DNA of 64,000 bases, taken from contig NZ_CP092487.1 of NCBI RefSeq assembly GCF_022429565.1, forward strand, positions 1,940,001 through 2,004,000, in the 5' to 3' direction. The notes beneath the pieces are model-generated. The model did no database searches and was not told the DNA's origin. It saw nothing but the letters and a program-made list of their open reading frames with translations. Below, in pieces: positions 28,632 to 37,613 of the stretch. Position 1 is the first letter of the stretch; the number at the start of each line of letters is the position of its first letter. Origin of the DNA: Lutibacter sp. A64. GTDB taxonomy: Bacteria; Bacteroidota; Bacteroidia; Flavobacteriales; Flavobacteriaceae. The position numbers and the translations under genes are program-made.

Positions 28632-30902
28632 ATGAAAAAAATATTTAAAATAGCTAAAGTAGAGTTAAGTATTTTATTTTACTCACCTATTGCTTGGCTT
28701 ATACTAATTATATTTATTCTACAATGTGGAATTGCGTTTACAAATATAATTGATGCAAAAGAAATGAGCCAACAGTTAGGCAATAACCTTAAAAACCTAA
28801 CTATAAGTATTTTTGGAGGTCATGAAGGTTTGTTCAATGCTGTTCAAGATAAACTTTACTTATATATCCCATTGCTAACAATGGGATTAATAAGTAGAGA
28901 AACAAGTAGTGGTTCTATTAAATTATTGTTTTCCTCACCGTTAACAAGTCAGCAAATTATTTTAGGTAAATTTTTATCTATGATGCTTTACGGATTATTA
29001 CTTGTTTCAGTTTTATTTTTAATTGTATTTATCGCTTCATTTAGCATAGAAAATTTAGATTATAAATTCTTATTTGGAGGTATATTAGGACTCTATATTT
29101 TAATCTGCACCTACTCTAGTATTGGGTTATTTATGTCGAGCCTCACCTCTTATCAAGTAGTTGCAGCAATTAGTACTTTAGCCGTACTTGCCGCACTAAA
29201 TTTTATTGGAACCGTAGGTCAAAGTATCGATTTTGTTAGAGATATTACCTATTGGATTTCTATTTCTGGTAGAACTAACAATTTTATCAATGGCTTAATA
29301 AGCAGTAAAGATTTAATCTATTTTGCTTTAATTATTTGCCTTTTCTTATACCTAACAGTAATGCGTTTTGATAAAGGCAGAAAACAAGTAAAACAACCTG
29401 CATTAACAATTAAATATGCTGCTATAATTTTAACAGTCTTAGGTGTTGGGTATATCAGTTCTTTACCTGCGCTTGATGCTTATTACGATACTACCAGATA
29501 TAAAAAGAAAACACTTACTAAAAACACACAAGAGTTAATTGCTAAATTAAAAAGTCCGCTAGAAATTACAACCTATGTAAATGTAATTAACGGATATAGC
29601 CATTTAGGATCTCCTAAATTTAGAATCTTCGACCTAAATAAATTTTCAGATTTTACTAGATTTCTTCCTGGTTTAGAAATGAATTATATAAACTATTACG
29701 ATTCAACTTTTACAAGTAGAGATACCAAATACAAAACACTTGAAGAATTTGCCAGAAGATCGGCTGTAGCGCAAGGTTTTGATTTTGAAAAGGTGTTAAC
29801 ACCTGAAGAAATTAGAGCAAAAATTGACCTAAGAGATGAAAATAATTTCTTTGTTAGAAAAATAGCTTATAACGGAAAAACAACCAGTTTACGTATGTTT
29901 TACGATATGATTGGTTATCCTGAAGAAGCTGAAATTGCTGCTGCTATTAAACGCTTGCTACAAACACCTCCTAAAATTGGTTTTTTAACCAAAAATGCAG
30001 AAAGAAATATTACAAAAACAGGAGATAAAGCGTATAAAGATTTAATAAATACGCCTACTAGTAGAAACTCTTTAATTAATCAAGGCTTTGATTTTACATC
30101 TATAGATTTAAACTCAGATACACAAAAATTAGATAGTATAACAGCTCTTGTAATTGCAGATCCAATTATTCCGTATTCAGCAAGTCAATTAAAAGAAATT
30201 GCAAATTATATTGATAATGGAGGAAATATTATAATTGCTGGTGAACCTAAAAAACAAGCTATTTTAAATCCTATATTAGAACAATTAGGCTTACAATTTT
30301 CTGAAGGACAACTACTTCAAGAATCTAAAGAATTTGAACTGGACTTAATTCAACCTAAAATTACAGAGTTTGCTAAAGAGTTTGGCTTTAATTTAACACC
30401 AAAAGACATTATTAGTTTTTCTGGCGCCGTTGCAATTTTAAAAACTGAAACGGATAGTTTATTTGATTATAAACCTATTCTTAAAACAGTTGATACAAAA
30501 GTATGGAATCAATTAGGGGCAATAAACTTAAAAACCGATACTTTAAAATTCAATAAAAATAATTCTCAAAAAATTGAAGCACCAGTTGCTGTTGCCCTAA
30601 CCCGAAAAGTAGATAACAGAGAACAAAAAATTATGGTGTTTGGTGATGCAGATTTTATGAGTAATGGTGAATTAGGTAGATTTAATCTTCGTACAAAAAA
30701 CGCTCAATTTACAACAGAAATGTTTAAATGGTTTAGTAATAACGAATTTCCGGTGAATACTACACGTATAAAACCTAACGATAATAAAATCACCATAAAT
30801 CAACAAAATATTAAAAACATTAAAATTCTTTTTATAGCTGTATTGCCTTTATTATTAGGTATTGCTTGTATTCAATTACTTATAAGAAGAAAAAGAAAAT
30901 AA
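28632..30902 (+). CDS. GldF-GldG-type fusion: ABC-2 permease with auxiliary domain (first copy)
   Basis: A 756-residue protein. Residues about 1-245 form a six-helix ABC-2 permease like GldF (YSPIAWLILIIFILQCGIAF; SSGSIKLLFSSPLTSQQIIL; LTSYQVVAAISTLAVLAALN). A seventh helix leads into a long periplasmic domain like GldG/ABC_transp_aux (ALDAYYDTTRYKKKTLTKNT, NIIIAGEPKKQ, IMVFGDADFMSN), and a final helix ends in RRKRK. In Flavobacterium GldF and GldG are separate gliding proteins; here they are joined. It begins 25 bases after the PKD-like gene and 9 bases before the ATPase gene. Likely part of an ABC exporter or mechanical transmission complex tied to the SusCD system. Confidence 0.88.
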   Translation: MKKIFKIAKVELSILFYSPIAWLILIIFILQCGIAFTNIIDAKEMSQQLGNNLKNLTISIFGGHEGLFNAVQDKLYLYIPLLTMGLISRETSSGSIKLLFSSPLTSQQIILGKFLSMMLYGLLLVSVLFLIVFIASFSIENLDYKFLFGGILGLYILICTYSSIGLFMSSLTSYQVVAAISTLAVLAALNFIGTVGQSIDFVRDITYWISISGRTNNFINGLISSKDLIYFALIICLFLYLTVMRFDKGRKQVKQPALTIKYAAIILTVLGVGYISSLPALDAYYDTTRYKKKTLTKNTQELIAKLKSPLEITTYVNVINGYSHLGSPKFRIFDLNKFSDFTRFLPGLEMNYINYYDSTFTSRDTKYKTLEEFARRSAVAQGFDFEKVLTPEEIRAKIDLRDENNFFVRKIAYNGKTTSLRMFYDMIGYPEEAEIAAAIKRLLQTPPKIGFLTKNAERNITKTGDKAYKDLINTPTSRNSLINQGFDFTSIDLNSDTQKLDSITALVIADPIIPYSASQLKEIANYIDNGGNIIIAGEPKKQAILNPILEQLGLQFSEGQLLQESKEFELDLIQPKITEFAKEFGFNLTPKDIISFSGAVAILKTETDSLFDYKPILKTVDTKVWNQLGAINLKTDTLKFNKNNSQKIEAPVAVALTRKVDNREQKIMVFGDADFMSNGELGRFNLRTKNAQFTTEMFKWFSNNEFPVNTTRIKPNDNKITINQQNIKNIKILFIAVLPLLLGIACIQLLIRRKRK

Positions 30903-30911
30903 TATAACAGT

Positions 30912-31844
30912 ATGACGCAAATTATAGCAAAAGTTGAAAATTTATCTCATAAATACAGTAGAGATTGGGCTATTAGAGATATAAATTTTGAAGTTCATAA
31001 CAAAGGTATCTTAGGACTTTTAGGTTCTAATGGTGCTGGTAAATCTACAACCATGAACATTCTTTGTGGTGTAGTAAATCAAACCGAAGGAAATGCTTAT
31101 ATTGATGGTATTAATATGAGAACAAATCCTGTTGAAGCAAAAAAACTTATCGGATTTTTACCTCAAAAAGCACCTTTACATGTAGAATTAACAGTAGATG
31201 AATATTTAATCCATTGTGCGTATTTAAGATCAATTCCTTCTTCAGAAATAAAAAAAGCACTAGAAATTGCTAAAGAAAAATGTGGCATCGGCCATTTTAG
31301 TAAAAGAGTGCTTAGAAACCTTTCTGGCGGATACCAACAACGTGTAGGTCTTGCACAAGCAATTATTCATAATCCTAAATTAGTGGTTTTAGATGAACCT
31401 ACTAACGGATTAGATCCTAATCAAATATTAGAAGTTAGAAAACTAATTAAAGAAATAGCAAAAGAAAGAGCTGTTGTTTTATCAACCCATATATTACCTG
31501 AAGTACAAGCTACTTGCGACACTATTGTTATGATTGAAGAAGGTAAAATTGTTTTTGCTGATACTATGCATGCCTTTAACAATTATATAGAGCCTAATTC
31601 TTTAATTATGGAAATGAATGAACTACCTGCTAACGAAGAACTATTAGCCGTAGAAGGTGTTACCGCTATAGATGTTATCAATAAAAATCAAGTTCGCGTT
31701 ATTTTTTCTAACAATAAAGATATTACACAAAAACTGATTCGTAAAAGTGTAGAAAAATCGTGGCAACTAAATGAAATCTATTTAGAAAAAACTTCATTAG
31801 ATGGCGTATTTGCACAACTTTCTGGAAAAACACCAACAAACTAA
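30912..31844 (+). CDS. ABC transporter ATPase (GldA-like)
   Basis: A 310-residue ATPase with Walker A LLGSNGAGKSTT at about residues 35-46, signature NLSGGYQQRVGLAQA, Walker B LVVLDEPTNGLDPNQ and the switch His in STHILPEV. The C-terminal extension (about 225-310) resembles that of GldA and other ABC-2 exporter ATPases. It lies between two GldF-GldG fusion genes with gaps of 9 and 21 bases, so one ATPase very probably drives both as a heterodimeric permease. Confidence 0.93.
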   Translation: MTQIIAKVENLSHKYSRDWAIRDINFEVHNKGILGLLGSNGAGKSTTMNILCGVVNQTEGNAYIDGINMRTNPVEAKKLIGFLPQKAPLHVELTVDEYLIHCAYLRSIPSSEIKKALEIAKEKCGIGHFSKRVLRNLSGGYQQRVGLAQAIIHNPKLVVLDEPTNGLDPNQILEVRKLIKEIAKERAVVLSTHILPEVQATCDTIVMIEEGKIVFADTMHAFNNYIEPNSLIMEMNELPANEELLAVEGVTAIDVINKNQVRVIFSNNKDITQKLIRKSVEKSWQLNEIYLEKTSLDGVFAQLSGKTPTN

Positions 31845-31865
31845 ACTAAAAATTACATCATATTT

Positions 31866-34127
31866 ATGAAAAAAATAGTTAGAATAGCACGTTTAGAACT
31901 AAGTATTATGTTCTACTCTCCTATTGCTTGGCTTGTTTTAGTGCTTTTCATTATTCAAACAGGAATTACTTTTACAGAATTACTCTACAGCCAAGAAACC
32001 AATCAACAATTAGGAAGACCTCTAAACGTTCTTACAAAAGTGCTTTTTGCTGGTGAAGATGGCATACTTGCTAAAGTACAACGCACCTTATACTTATACA
32101 TTCCTATACTAACTATGGGGCTGTTTAGTAGAGAAATAAGTAGTGGTTCTATAAAATTATTGTTAACCTCTCCGGTAACATCCCTACAAATTATTTTAGG
32201 AAAATACCTTTCTATGTTAGTCTATGGTTTTATACTTTCTCTAATTTTAGCTACATTTATTTTTACTGGAGCTATTTCTATAGAAGCCATAGATGTTAAA
32301 TTTGTATTGGGTGGTATTTTAGGTGTTTTTCTACTTATTGCTGCGTATTCTGCAATAGGTCTTTATATGTCTAGCCTTACAAGCTATCAAGTAGTAGCTG
32401 CTGTAAGTACCTTAGCAATTTTAGCTGTTCTAAATTTTATTGGAACTGTTGGACAAGAATACGATTTTATTAGAGATATTACCTATTGGTTTTCAATATC
32501 TGGTAGAACAGATCATCTTGTAAACGGACTTATTAGCAGTAAAGACATTGTTTATTTTATTTTAGTAATTGTATTGTTTTTAGGCTTGGTTTTCTTAAAA
32601 CTTAACGATGAACGTAAAAACAGTTCGACACTAATTAAAATTGGAAGGTATGCACTTTTAATAGTAGCAATAACCACTTTAGGGTATTATTCTTCACTTC
32701 CACTATTTAATAAATATTACGATACTACCAGATTTAAAGACAGAACTTTAACCGAAAATTCTAAAAAATTAATAGATCGATTAGAGGCACCTATCAACAT
32801 AACAAGTTATGTTAACCTGGTACATTACAGTGCACAATATGGGTCGCCAAAAAATAGAATTAAAGATTTAAGTAGGTTTGAAATGTATCGCAGGTTTATT
32901 CCTGAAATGAAGATGAAGTACATCACTTATTACGATACAGTTCCTTATAGAGATACTACAAAAACGCTTTTAGAAAAGGCAAAAACAGCAGCATCTGTCT
33001 ATAAAATTAATTTTAATGACGTATTAACTCCAGAACAAATTAGAGCAAAAATTAACCTTGCTCCAGAAAACAATAGATTGGTTCGTTTTGTTGAATATAA
33101 AGGCAAAACAACACCGCTTCGTATGTTCGATGATATGTTTGTGTATCCTAATGAAGCTGAAATTTCTGTCGCTATAAAAAGATTATTAGATGGTCCTTCG
33201 CAAATTGGTTTTTTAGCTAATAATTTAGAAAGAAGTATCAATAGCTTAGATAATAACGGGTACAAAATAATAACAAATGGTACTAATATTAGAGGTTCTT
33301 TAATCAACCAAGGTTTTAACCCAATACATATCGACCTAAATACTGTTGAACAAATACCAGATTCTTTAAAAGCATTGGTTATTGCAGATCCTAAAAAAGC
33401 CTATTCTGAAAGCGAAAAATTGAAAATTTTAAATTATATAAATACTGGTGGAAATCTACTAATAACTACAGAACCTAGCAATTACAAGTACTTAAATCCA
33501 ATATTAGACAGCTTAGGTTTAGCAATAAACAAAGGCGTGTTATTACAAGAGTCTGAAAACCATCAATTAGATTTGGTACAAGCTAAATTTACGCCTGAAG
33601 CTAAAAAATTCGGATTTTCTTTTTACGAAAATGCTGTAATTGCAACACCAACTACATCTGGAATTTCAATAAAAGACACTTCAAAATTTAAAATAAATAC
33701 CATTTTAAAATCCAATAAAGACCTTGTATGGAATAGAACAACGCCTTTTGATTTAGAAACCCAACAAGTAAAATTCGATACGCTAACTGATATTAGAGTT
33801 GAAGTGCCTATTGCAGTAGCTTTAGAAAGAACCATCAACAATAAAAATCAAAAAATTATGGTGGTTGCAGATGCCGATTTATTGAGCAATGCAGAAATGG
33901 CTAGAAATAATTTAACTACTGTTAATAGCTCTTTTGCCATTAGAACATTTAAATGGCTTAATGATGGTATTTACCCTGTAAGTACAGCTAGAAAAAAAGC
34001 CATAGATAAAGTTATTAAAGTCTCAAGAACACAAATTTTATGGATTAAAGCTATTTACCTTGCTATTTTACCATTTATTATAGCGTGTATTGGATTAATT
34101 ATTTTAATGCGAAGAAAACGAAATTAA
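31866..34127 (+). CDS. GldF-GldG-type fusion: ABC-2 permease with auxiliary domain (second copy)
   Basis: A 753-residue paralogue of the protein encoded at 28632-30902, colinear over its whole length: the same YSPIAWLVLVLFIIQ first helix, SSGSIKLLLTSPVTSLQIIL, LTSYQVVAAVSTLAILAVLN, YYDTTRFKDRTLTENSKKL and a terminal MRRKRN. Divergence is spread throughout rather than localised, so the pair is an old duplication kept for heterodimer formation. It is the last gene of the operon, followed 17 bases later by a strong terminator. Confidence 0.88.
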   Translation: MKKIVRIARLELSIMFYSPIAWLVLVLFIIQTGITFTELLYSQETNQQLGRPLNVLTKVLFAGEDGILAKVQRTLYLYIPILTMGLFSREISSGSIKLLLTSPVTSLQIILGKYLSMLVYGFILSLILATFIFTGAISIEAIDVKFVLGGILGVFLLIAAYSAIGLYMSSLTSYQVVAAVSTLAILAVLNFIGTVGQEYDFIRDITYWFSISGRTDHLVNGLISSKDIVYFILVIVLFLGLVFLKLNDERKNSSTLIKIGRYALLIVAITTLGYYSSLPLFNKYYDTTRFKDRTLTENSKKLIDRLEAPINITSYVNLVHYSAQYGSPKNRIKDLSRFEMYRRFIPEMKMKYITYYDTVPYRDTTKTLLEKAKTAASVYKINFNDVLTPEQIRAKINLAPENNRLVRFVEYKGKTTPLRMFDDMFVYPNEAEISVAIKRLLDGPSQIGFLANNLERSINSLDNNGYKIITNGTNIRGSLINQGFNPIHIDLNTVEQIPDSLKALVIADPKKAYSESEKLKILNYINTGGNLLITTEPSNYKYLNPILDSLGLAINKGVLLQESENHQLDLVQAKFTPEAKKFGFSFYENAVIATPTTSGISIKDTSKFKINTILKSNKDLVWNRTTPFDLETQQVKFDTLTDIRVEVPIAVALERTINNKNQKIMVVADADLLSNAEMARNNLTTVNSSFAIRTFKWLNDGIYPVSTARKKAIDKVIKVSRTQILWIKAIYLAILPFIIACIGLIILMRRKRN

Positions 34128-34144
34128 TAGATTGTTTTTTACTT

Positions 34145-34176
34145 AAACCCACCTATTTTGGTGGGTTTTTTGTTTT
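34145..34176 (+). terminator. Strong intrinsic terminator closing the SusCD-Gld operon
   Basis: AAACCCACC pairs with GGTGGGTTT around TATTTT, followed by a T-rich run, 17 bases after the stop at 34127. Confidence 0.9.
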
Positions 34177-34261
34177 AACAACCTCAATCAAACTATCATT
34201 GATGGTGGAATACAATGGAGCGTGACAATCTGTTACTTTAGAAAGTATATTAAAATAAAAC

Positions 34262-34361
34262 CGTCATCCCGAACTTGGTTCGGGATCTCATGATGTTAAC
34301 TAAATCATGATTGGAATTCTTTAGGAACAGATGCTGAAACCGTAGGTTCACGAATTCTAAT
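34262..34361 (+). repeat. Dispersed repeat A, copy 1
   Basis: About 100 bases: CGTCATCCCGAACTTGGTTC then GGGATCTCATGATGTTAACT, a central AACAGATGCTGAAACC and the end GTAGGTTCACGAATTC. The first part is a perfect palindrome (TCCCGAAC/GTTCGGGA). Further copies are at 34528, 34953, 58930, 61738, 62161, 63602 and 63812. Confidence 0.85.
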
Positions 34362-34527
34362 ACATAAAATAACATTTTTAATTTATAAACTTGTTAGTTT
34401 TCAGAAGCTGAGTATGGATTCCTACCGGAGTTTATCTTGAGCGGAGTCGAAAGGCAGGAATGACATCTATATTTTGAATTATGAAAAAGTTATAAAGTCA
34501 TAAAGTTTCTTGTAAGCTATTGGCAAC

Positions 34528-34628
34528 CGTCATCCCGAACTTGGTTCGGGATCTCATGATGTTAACTAGAAACATGATTTAGGTTTAATTGAGACAGATG
34601 CTGAAACCCTAGGTTCACGAACTCCAAT
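34528..34628 (+). repeat. Dispersed repeat A, copy 2
   Basis: The same module order as copy 1: palindrome CCCGAACTTGGTTCGGG, CTCATGATGTTAACTA, CAGATGCTGAAACC, GGTTCACGAACTCC. It is followed by a partial third copy near 34683 in which the palindrome is interrupted. Confidence 0.85.
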
Positions 34629-34811
34629 AATAAAATAAAAAGGAATAGTGAGTAATCAAGTTCAGCATAACGAAGTGAAAGAACGTCATCCCGAACTCGA
34701 TTAGCTCTGCTGAATCTTCGATTTCGTAAACTCATGATTATAGTTAAAATGCTTAAACTATTTTTTATTTTATCTTCACTTTCATTTTTTCCATCGATGA
34801 AAAAACGAAAC

Positions 34812-34949
34812 AAAAAAATCTAGTCTGATGATAATTTAATTGAATCTTACAGAAGTTCCACAGTCGACGCCAGACCGCTACGCTCTTTGGCTTACTTCCT
34901 TTGCTTCACTTCCTCAGATTGCTACTTAAATTCTCATAGGACGTTTTAA
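34812..34949 (+). repeat. Dispersed repeat B, copy 1
   Basis: About 138 bases, from AATCTAGTCTGATGATAATT to CTCATAGGACGTTTT, with a GTCGACGCCAGAC core. Other copies: 37747-37934 (inverted), 61914-62053, 62648-62784, 63358-63494. Repeats A and B abut here. Confidence 0.85.
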
Positions 34950-34952
34950 ATC

Positions 34953-35049
34953 CGTCATCCCGAACTTGGTTCGGGATCTCATGATGTTAGCTAAATGATG
35001 ATTGGGGTTCTTTAGGTACAGCTACAGAAACCGCAAATTCACAAACTCC
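34953..35049 (+). repeat. Dispersed repeat A, copy 3
   Basis: CGTCATCCCGAACTTGGTTC palindrome, CTCATGATGTTAGCTAAATG and the ACAGAAACC...TTCACAAACTCC tail, directly after repeat B. The rest of 34128-35157 holds only such repeat fragments and no gene. Confidence 0.85.
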
Positions 35050-35157
35050 AGCAATAAAAAGAGATAGTACACAAACAAGTTGAACCTGACGCAATGCCAA
35101 TGCTTTAACAACAATTACCCATAAACAACAATCGGTATTTCAACAAAAATCACCCAT

Positions 35158-35188
35158 AAAAAAAGCTCTTCGATATCGAAGAGCTTTT
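35158..35188 (-). terminator. Terminator of tRNA-Leu
   Basis: AAAAGCTCTTCGAT and ATCGAAGAGCTTTT form a perfect 14-bp palindrome; read on the - strand it ends in seven T, immediately downstream of the tRNA. Confidence 0.9.
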
Positions 35189-35189
35189 G

Positions 35190-35271
35190 TGCGGGCGGAG
35201 AGACTCGAACTCTCACACCTTGCGGCACTAGATCCTAAGTCTAGCGTGTCTACCAATTCCACCACGCCCGC
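35190..35271 (-). tRNA. tRNA-Leu (anticodon UAG)
   Basis: On the - strand the acceptor GCGGGCG pairs with CGCCCGC, followed by discriminator A. The anticodon stem CTAGA/TCTAG encloses loop CTTAGGA with anticodon TAG, which reads CUN leucine codons. There is a D-arm GGTGGAATTGGTAGAC, a class II variable arm (TGCCGCAAGGTG) and a T-arm GAGAGTTCGAGTCTCTC. CCA is not encoded. It has its own promoter at 35289-35317 and terminator at 35158-35188. Confidence 0.96.
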
Positions 35272-35288
35272 TTTAGTTATTGTGGGTG

Positions 35289-35317
35289 CAAATATACACA
35301 ATAGTTTAAAATTGCAA
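35289..35317 (-). promoter_or_regulatory. Promoter of tRNA-Leu
   Basis: On the - strand, TTG (35317-35315), an 18-base spacer and TATATTTG (35296-35289), a perfect match to the flavobacterial TTG-N17-23-TAnnTTTG pattern, 17 bases before the tRNA 5' end. Confidence 0.8.
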
Positions 35318-35367
35318 AGCAGTTTTTCAATATTTTTTATTACCCTTAAAATCCGAATAAAATTATG

Positions 35368-35375
35368 TATTTTTG
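35368..35375 (+). promoter_or_regulatory. -7 element of the M20 dipeptidase promoter
   Basis: TATTTTTG is an exact TAnnTTTG match. It overlaps an in-frame TTG at 35373, so that TTG lies upstream of the transcript start and the gene must begin at ATG 35397. No -33 TTG is evident. Confidence 0.6.
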
Positions 35376-35396
35376 GATAAACAAATTATAATCTTA

Positions 35397-36788
35397 ATGA
35401 AAAATATTAAATCGTACGTTAGTGAACATAAAGACCGCTTTATTAACGAACTTATCGAGTTACTTAAAATACCATCAATTAGTGCAGATTCTGCCTATAG
35501 TCAAGATGTTTTAGATACCGCAGACACTGTAAAAGCAGCACTTTTAAATGCTGGATGCGACCAAGTAGAAATTTGCGACACTCCAGGATATCCAATTGTT
35601 TATGGTGAAAAAATAATTGATTCAAATTTACCAACAGTCTTAGTTTATGGACATTATGATGTGCAACCTGCAGACCCAATTGAATTATGGACTTCACCTC
35701 CTTTTGAACCTGTTATTAAAACAACCGATAAACATCCTGATGGTGCTATTTTTGCTCGTGGTGCTTGCGACGATAAAGGTCAAATGTATATGCATGTAAA
35801 AGCATTGGAATACATGACCCAAAACAACAACCTACCGTGTAATGTAAAATTTATGATTGAAGGTGAAGAAGAAATTGGTTCTTCTAGTTTGGCTTGGTTT
35901 GTAGAACGCAATCAAGAAAAATTAGCCAACGATGTTATTTTAATTTCTGATACAGGAATGATCTCTAACTCCCAACCTTCTATAACTACAGGCTTACGTG
36001 GTTTAAGTTATGTAGAAGTTGAAGTTACAGGTCCTAATAGAGATTTGCATTCTGGTTTATATGGCGGTGCTGTTGCAAACCCAATTAACATATTAACTAA
36101 AATGATTGCTTCTCTACACGATGAAAACAATCATATTACAATTCCTGGTTTTTATGATAATGTTGAAGAATTATCTTTAGAAGAACGAGCTGAAATGGCA
36201 AAAGCGCCATTTTCTTTAGAAGCTTATAAAAACGCTTTAAATATTGATGATGTTTATGGCGAAAAAGGCTATACAACAAACGAGCGCAACTCCATTAGAC
36301 CTACCTTAGATGTTAATGGTATTTGGGGTGGCTATACTGGTGAAGGTGCTAAAACTGTTATTGCAAGTAAAGCCTATGCTAAAATTTCTATGCGCTTAGT
36401 TCCTAATCAAGATTGGAAAACAATTACAGACCTCTTTAAAAATCATTTTGAAAGTATTGCCCCAAAAGCTGTAACTGTAAAAGTTACACCACATCATGGC
36501 GGACAAGGTTATGTTACTCCAATAGATAATATTGGCTATAAAGCAGCCAACAAAGCGTATACCGAAACTTTTGGAATTCCAGCAATTCCACAACGTTCTG
36601 GTGGAAGCATACCAATTGTTGCCTTGTTTGAAAAAGAATTAAAAAGTAAAACTATTTTAATGGGCTTCGGATTAGATAGTGATGCTATTCACTCTCCAAA
36701 CGAACATTTTGGCGTTTTCAACTACCTAAAAGGGATTGAAACTATCCCATTATTTTATAAATACTTTGCTGAAATGAGTAAAGCATAA
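35397..36788 (+). CDS. M20-family metallo-dipeptidase (CNDP-like)
   Basis: A 463-residue cytoplasmic peptidase that removes amino acids from dipeptides or short peptides using two zinc ions. Zinc-site motifs are VLVYGHYDVQPAD (His and Asp), GACDDKGQMYMHVKALEYM (bridging Asp), FMIEGEEEIGSSS (catalytic Glu pair) and DTGMIS. The dimerisation lid starts near LRGLSYVEVEVTGPNRDLHS, and the final His is in SDAIHSPNEHFG. I use ATG 35397 because the -7 promoter element sits at 35368-35375. It stands alone between the tRNA and a terminator. Confidence 0.93.
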   Translation: MKNIKSYVSEHKDRFINELIELLKIPSISADSAYSQDVLDTADTVKAALLNAGCDQVEICDTPGYPIVYGEKIIDSNLPTVLVYGHYDVQPADPIELWTSPPFEPVIKTTDKHPDGAIFARGACDDKGQMYMHVKALEYMTQNNNLPCNVKFMIEGEEEIGSSSLAWFVERNQEKLANDVILISDTGMISNSQPSITTGLRGLSYVEVEVTGPNRDLHSGLYGGAVANPINILTKMIASLHDENNHITIPGFYDNVEELSLEERAEMAKAPFSLEAYKNALNIDDVYGEKGYTTNERNSIRPTLDVNGIWGGYTGEGAKTVIASKAYAKISMRLVPNQDWKTITDLFKNHFESIAPKAVTVKVTPHHGGQGYVTPIDNIGYKAANKAYTETFGIPAIPQRSGGSIPIVALFEKELKSKTILMGFGLDSDAIHSPNEHFGVFNYLKGIETIPLFYKYFAEMSKA

Positions 36789-36798
36789 GTAAAACAAA

Positions 36799-36832
36799 AA
36801 AATCTCAAATTTTAAAATTTGAGATTTTTTTT
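36799..36832 (+). terminator. Intrinsic terminator after the dipeptidase gene
   Basis: AAATCTCAAATTTT and AAAATTTGAGATTT form a perfect palindrome followed by a T-run, 10 bases after the stop. Confidence 0.85.
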
Positions 36833-36947
36833 ATCGTTTAATTGATCTTTAATATAGTTAAGTCCTAAACCTCATCTGTTACCACTTTTTCAAACAGTAA
36901 CTTTCAACTTTGAGCCTTTGAAACTTTAAAACTTTAAAACTCCAAAC

Positions 36948-37514
36948 CTACATCTTTTTTACATAATCTGTAATAATCACAATTTGCGTAGGACCTACTT
37001 TTCCTTCAATATACTTTTCATTTTCAGGATCTAAAGAAATTCTACGTACAGCTGTTCCTTGTTTTGCAACCATACTAGACCCTTTAACTTTTAAATCTTT
37101 TATTAAAACTACAGAATCACCAGCTTGTAAAACCACCCCATTTACATCTCTATGGATAACGGCATTTTCATCTTCTTCGGCACCAATACCAGTAGCTTTT
37201 GCCCATTCAAGTGTTTCCTCTTCTAAATACATCATATCTAATAAATCTTGAGGCCAACCTTCTGCACGTAATTGTGTTAACATTCTCCAAGCCACCACTT
37301 GTACCGCAGGAACTTCACTCCACATACTATCATTTAAACAACGCCAATGATTTGCATCTACAGTATCAGGATTTTCAATTTGATCTATACATACCTTACA
37401 AGCAGCAATACTTTCTTTTGATGGTGCTACTTCAAAAGCACTTAAGTTTTCTGTTGCTCCACACAATTCACATGTAGCACCGCTACGCTTTTCTAATTCT
37501 TTTGATAAACTCAT
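36948..37514 (-). CDS. PhnA/YjdM-family zinc-ribbon protein
   Basis: A 188-residue cytoplasmic protein. An N-terminal zinc ribbon has CELC (GATCELCGATENLSAFEV) and a second Cys pair (ACKVC). The C-terminal PhnA domain is a small beta barrel (VLQAGDSVVLIKDLKVKG, GKVGPTQIVIITDYVKK). Despite the historical name linking it to phosphonates, the family's role is unclear. A longer frame from 37544 is rejected, because a perfect promoter -7 box lies inside it; ATG 37514 (MSLSKELEKRSG) is the start. It is a single-gene unit. Confidence 0.88.
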   Translation of the reverse strand: MSLSKELEKRSGATCELCGATENLSAFEVAPSKESIAACKVCIDQIENPDTVDANHWRCLNDSMWSEVPAVQVVAWRMLTQLRAEGWPQDLLDMMYLEEETLEWAKATGIGAEEDENAVIHRDVNGVVLQAGDSVVLIKDLKVKGSSMVAKQGTAVRRISLDPENEKYIEGKVGPTQIVIITDYVKKM

Positions 37515-37533
37515 ACTTAATTTTTTAGAATTG

Positions 37534-37564
37534 CAAAAATACATTTATTTAATTGGTATCGCAA
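37534..37564 (-). promoter_or_regulatory. Promoter of the PhnA-family gene
   Basis: On the - strand, TTG (37564-37562), a 20-base spacer and TATTTTTG (37541-37534), a perfect TTG-N20-TAnnTTTG match, 19 bases before ATG 37514. Confidence 0.75.
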
Positions 37565-37613
37565 CTTGATGTTAAATTCTGTTGTTTTGGGGTATAATAA
37601 CGGGTTAAAAAAA

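Noticed and set aside
35190-35271. tRNA-Leu as an att site of a genomic island
   Set aside because: I found no second copy of the tRNA 3' end in the window and no integrase, so integration there is unsupported.
35373-35396. TTG start for the dipeptidase
   Set aside because: The TTG is part of the -7 promoter box, so it cannot be in the transcript.
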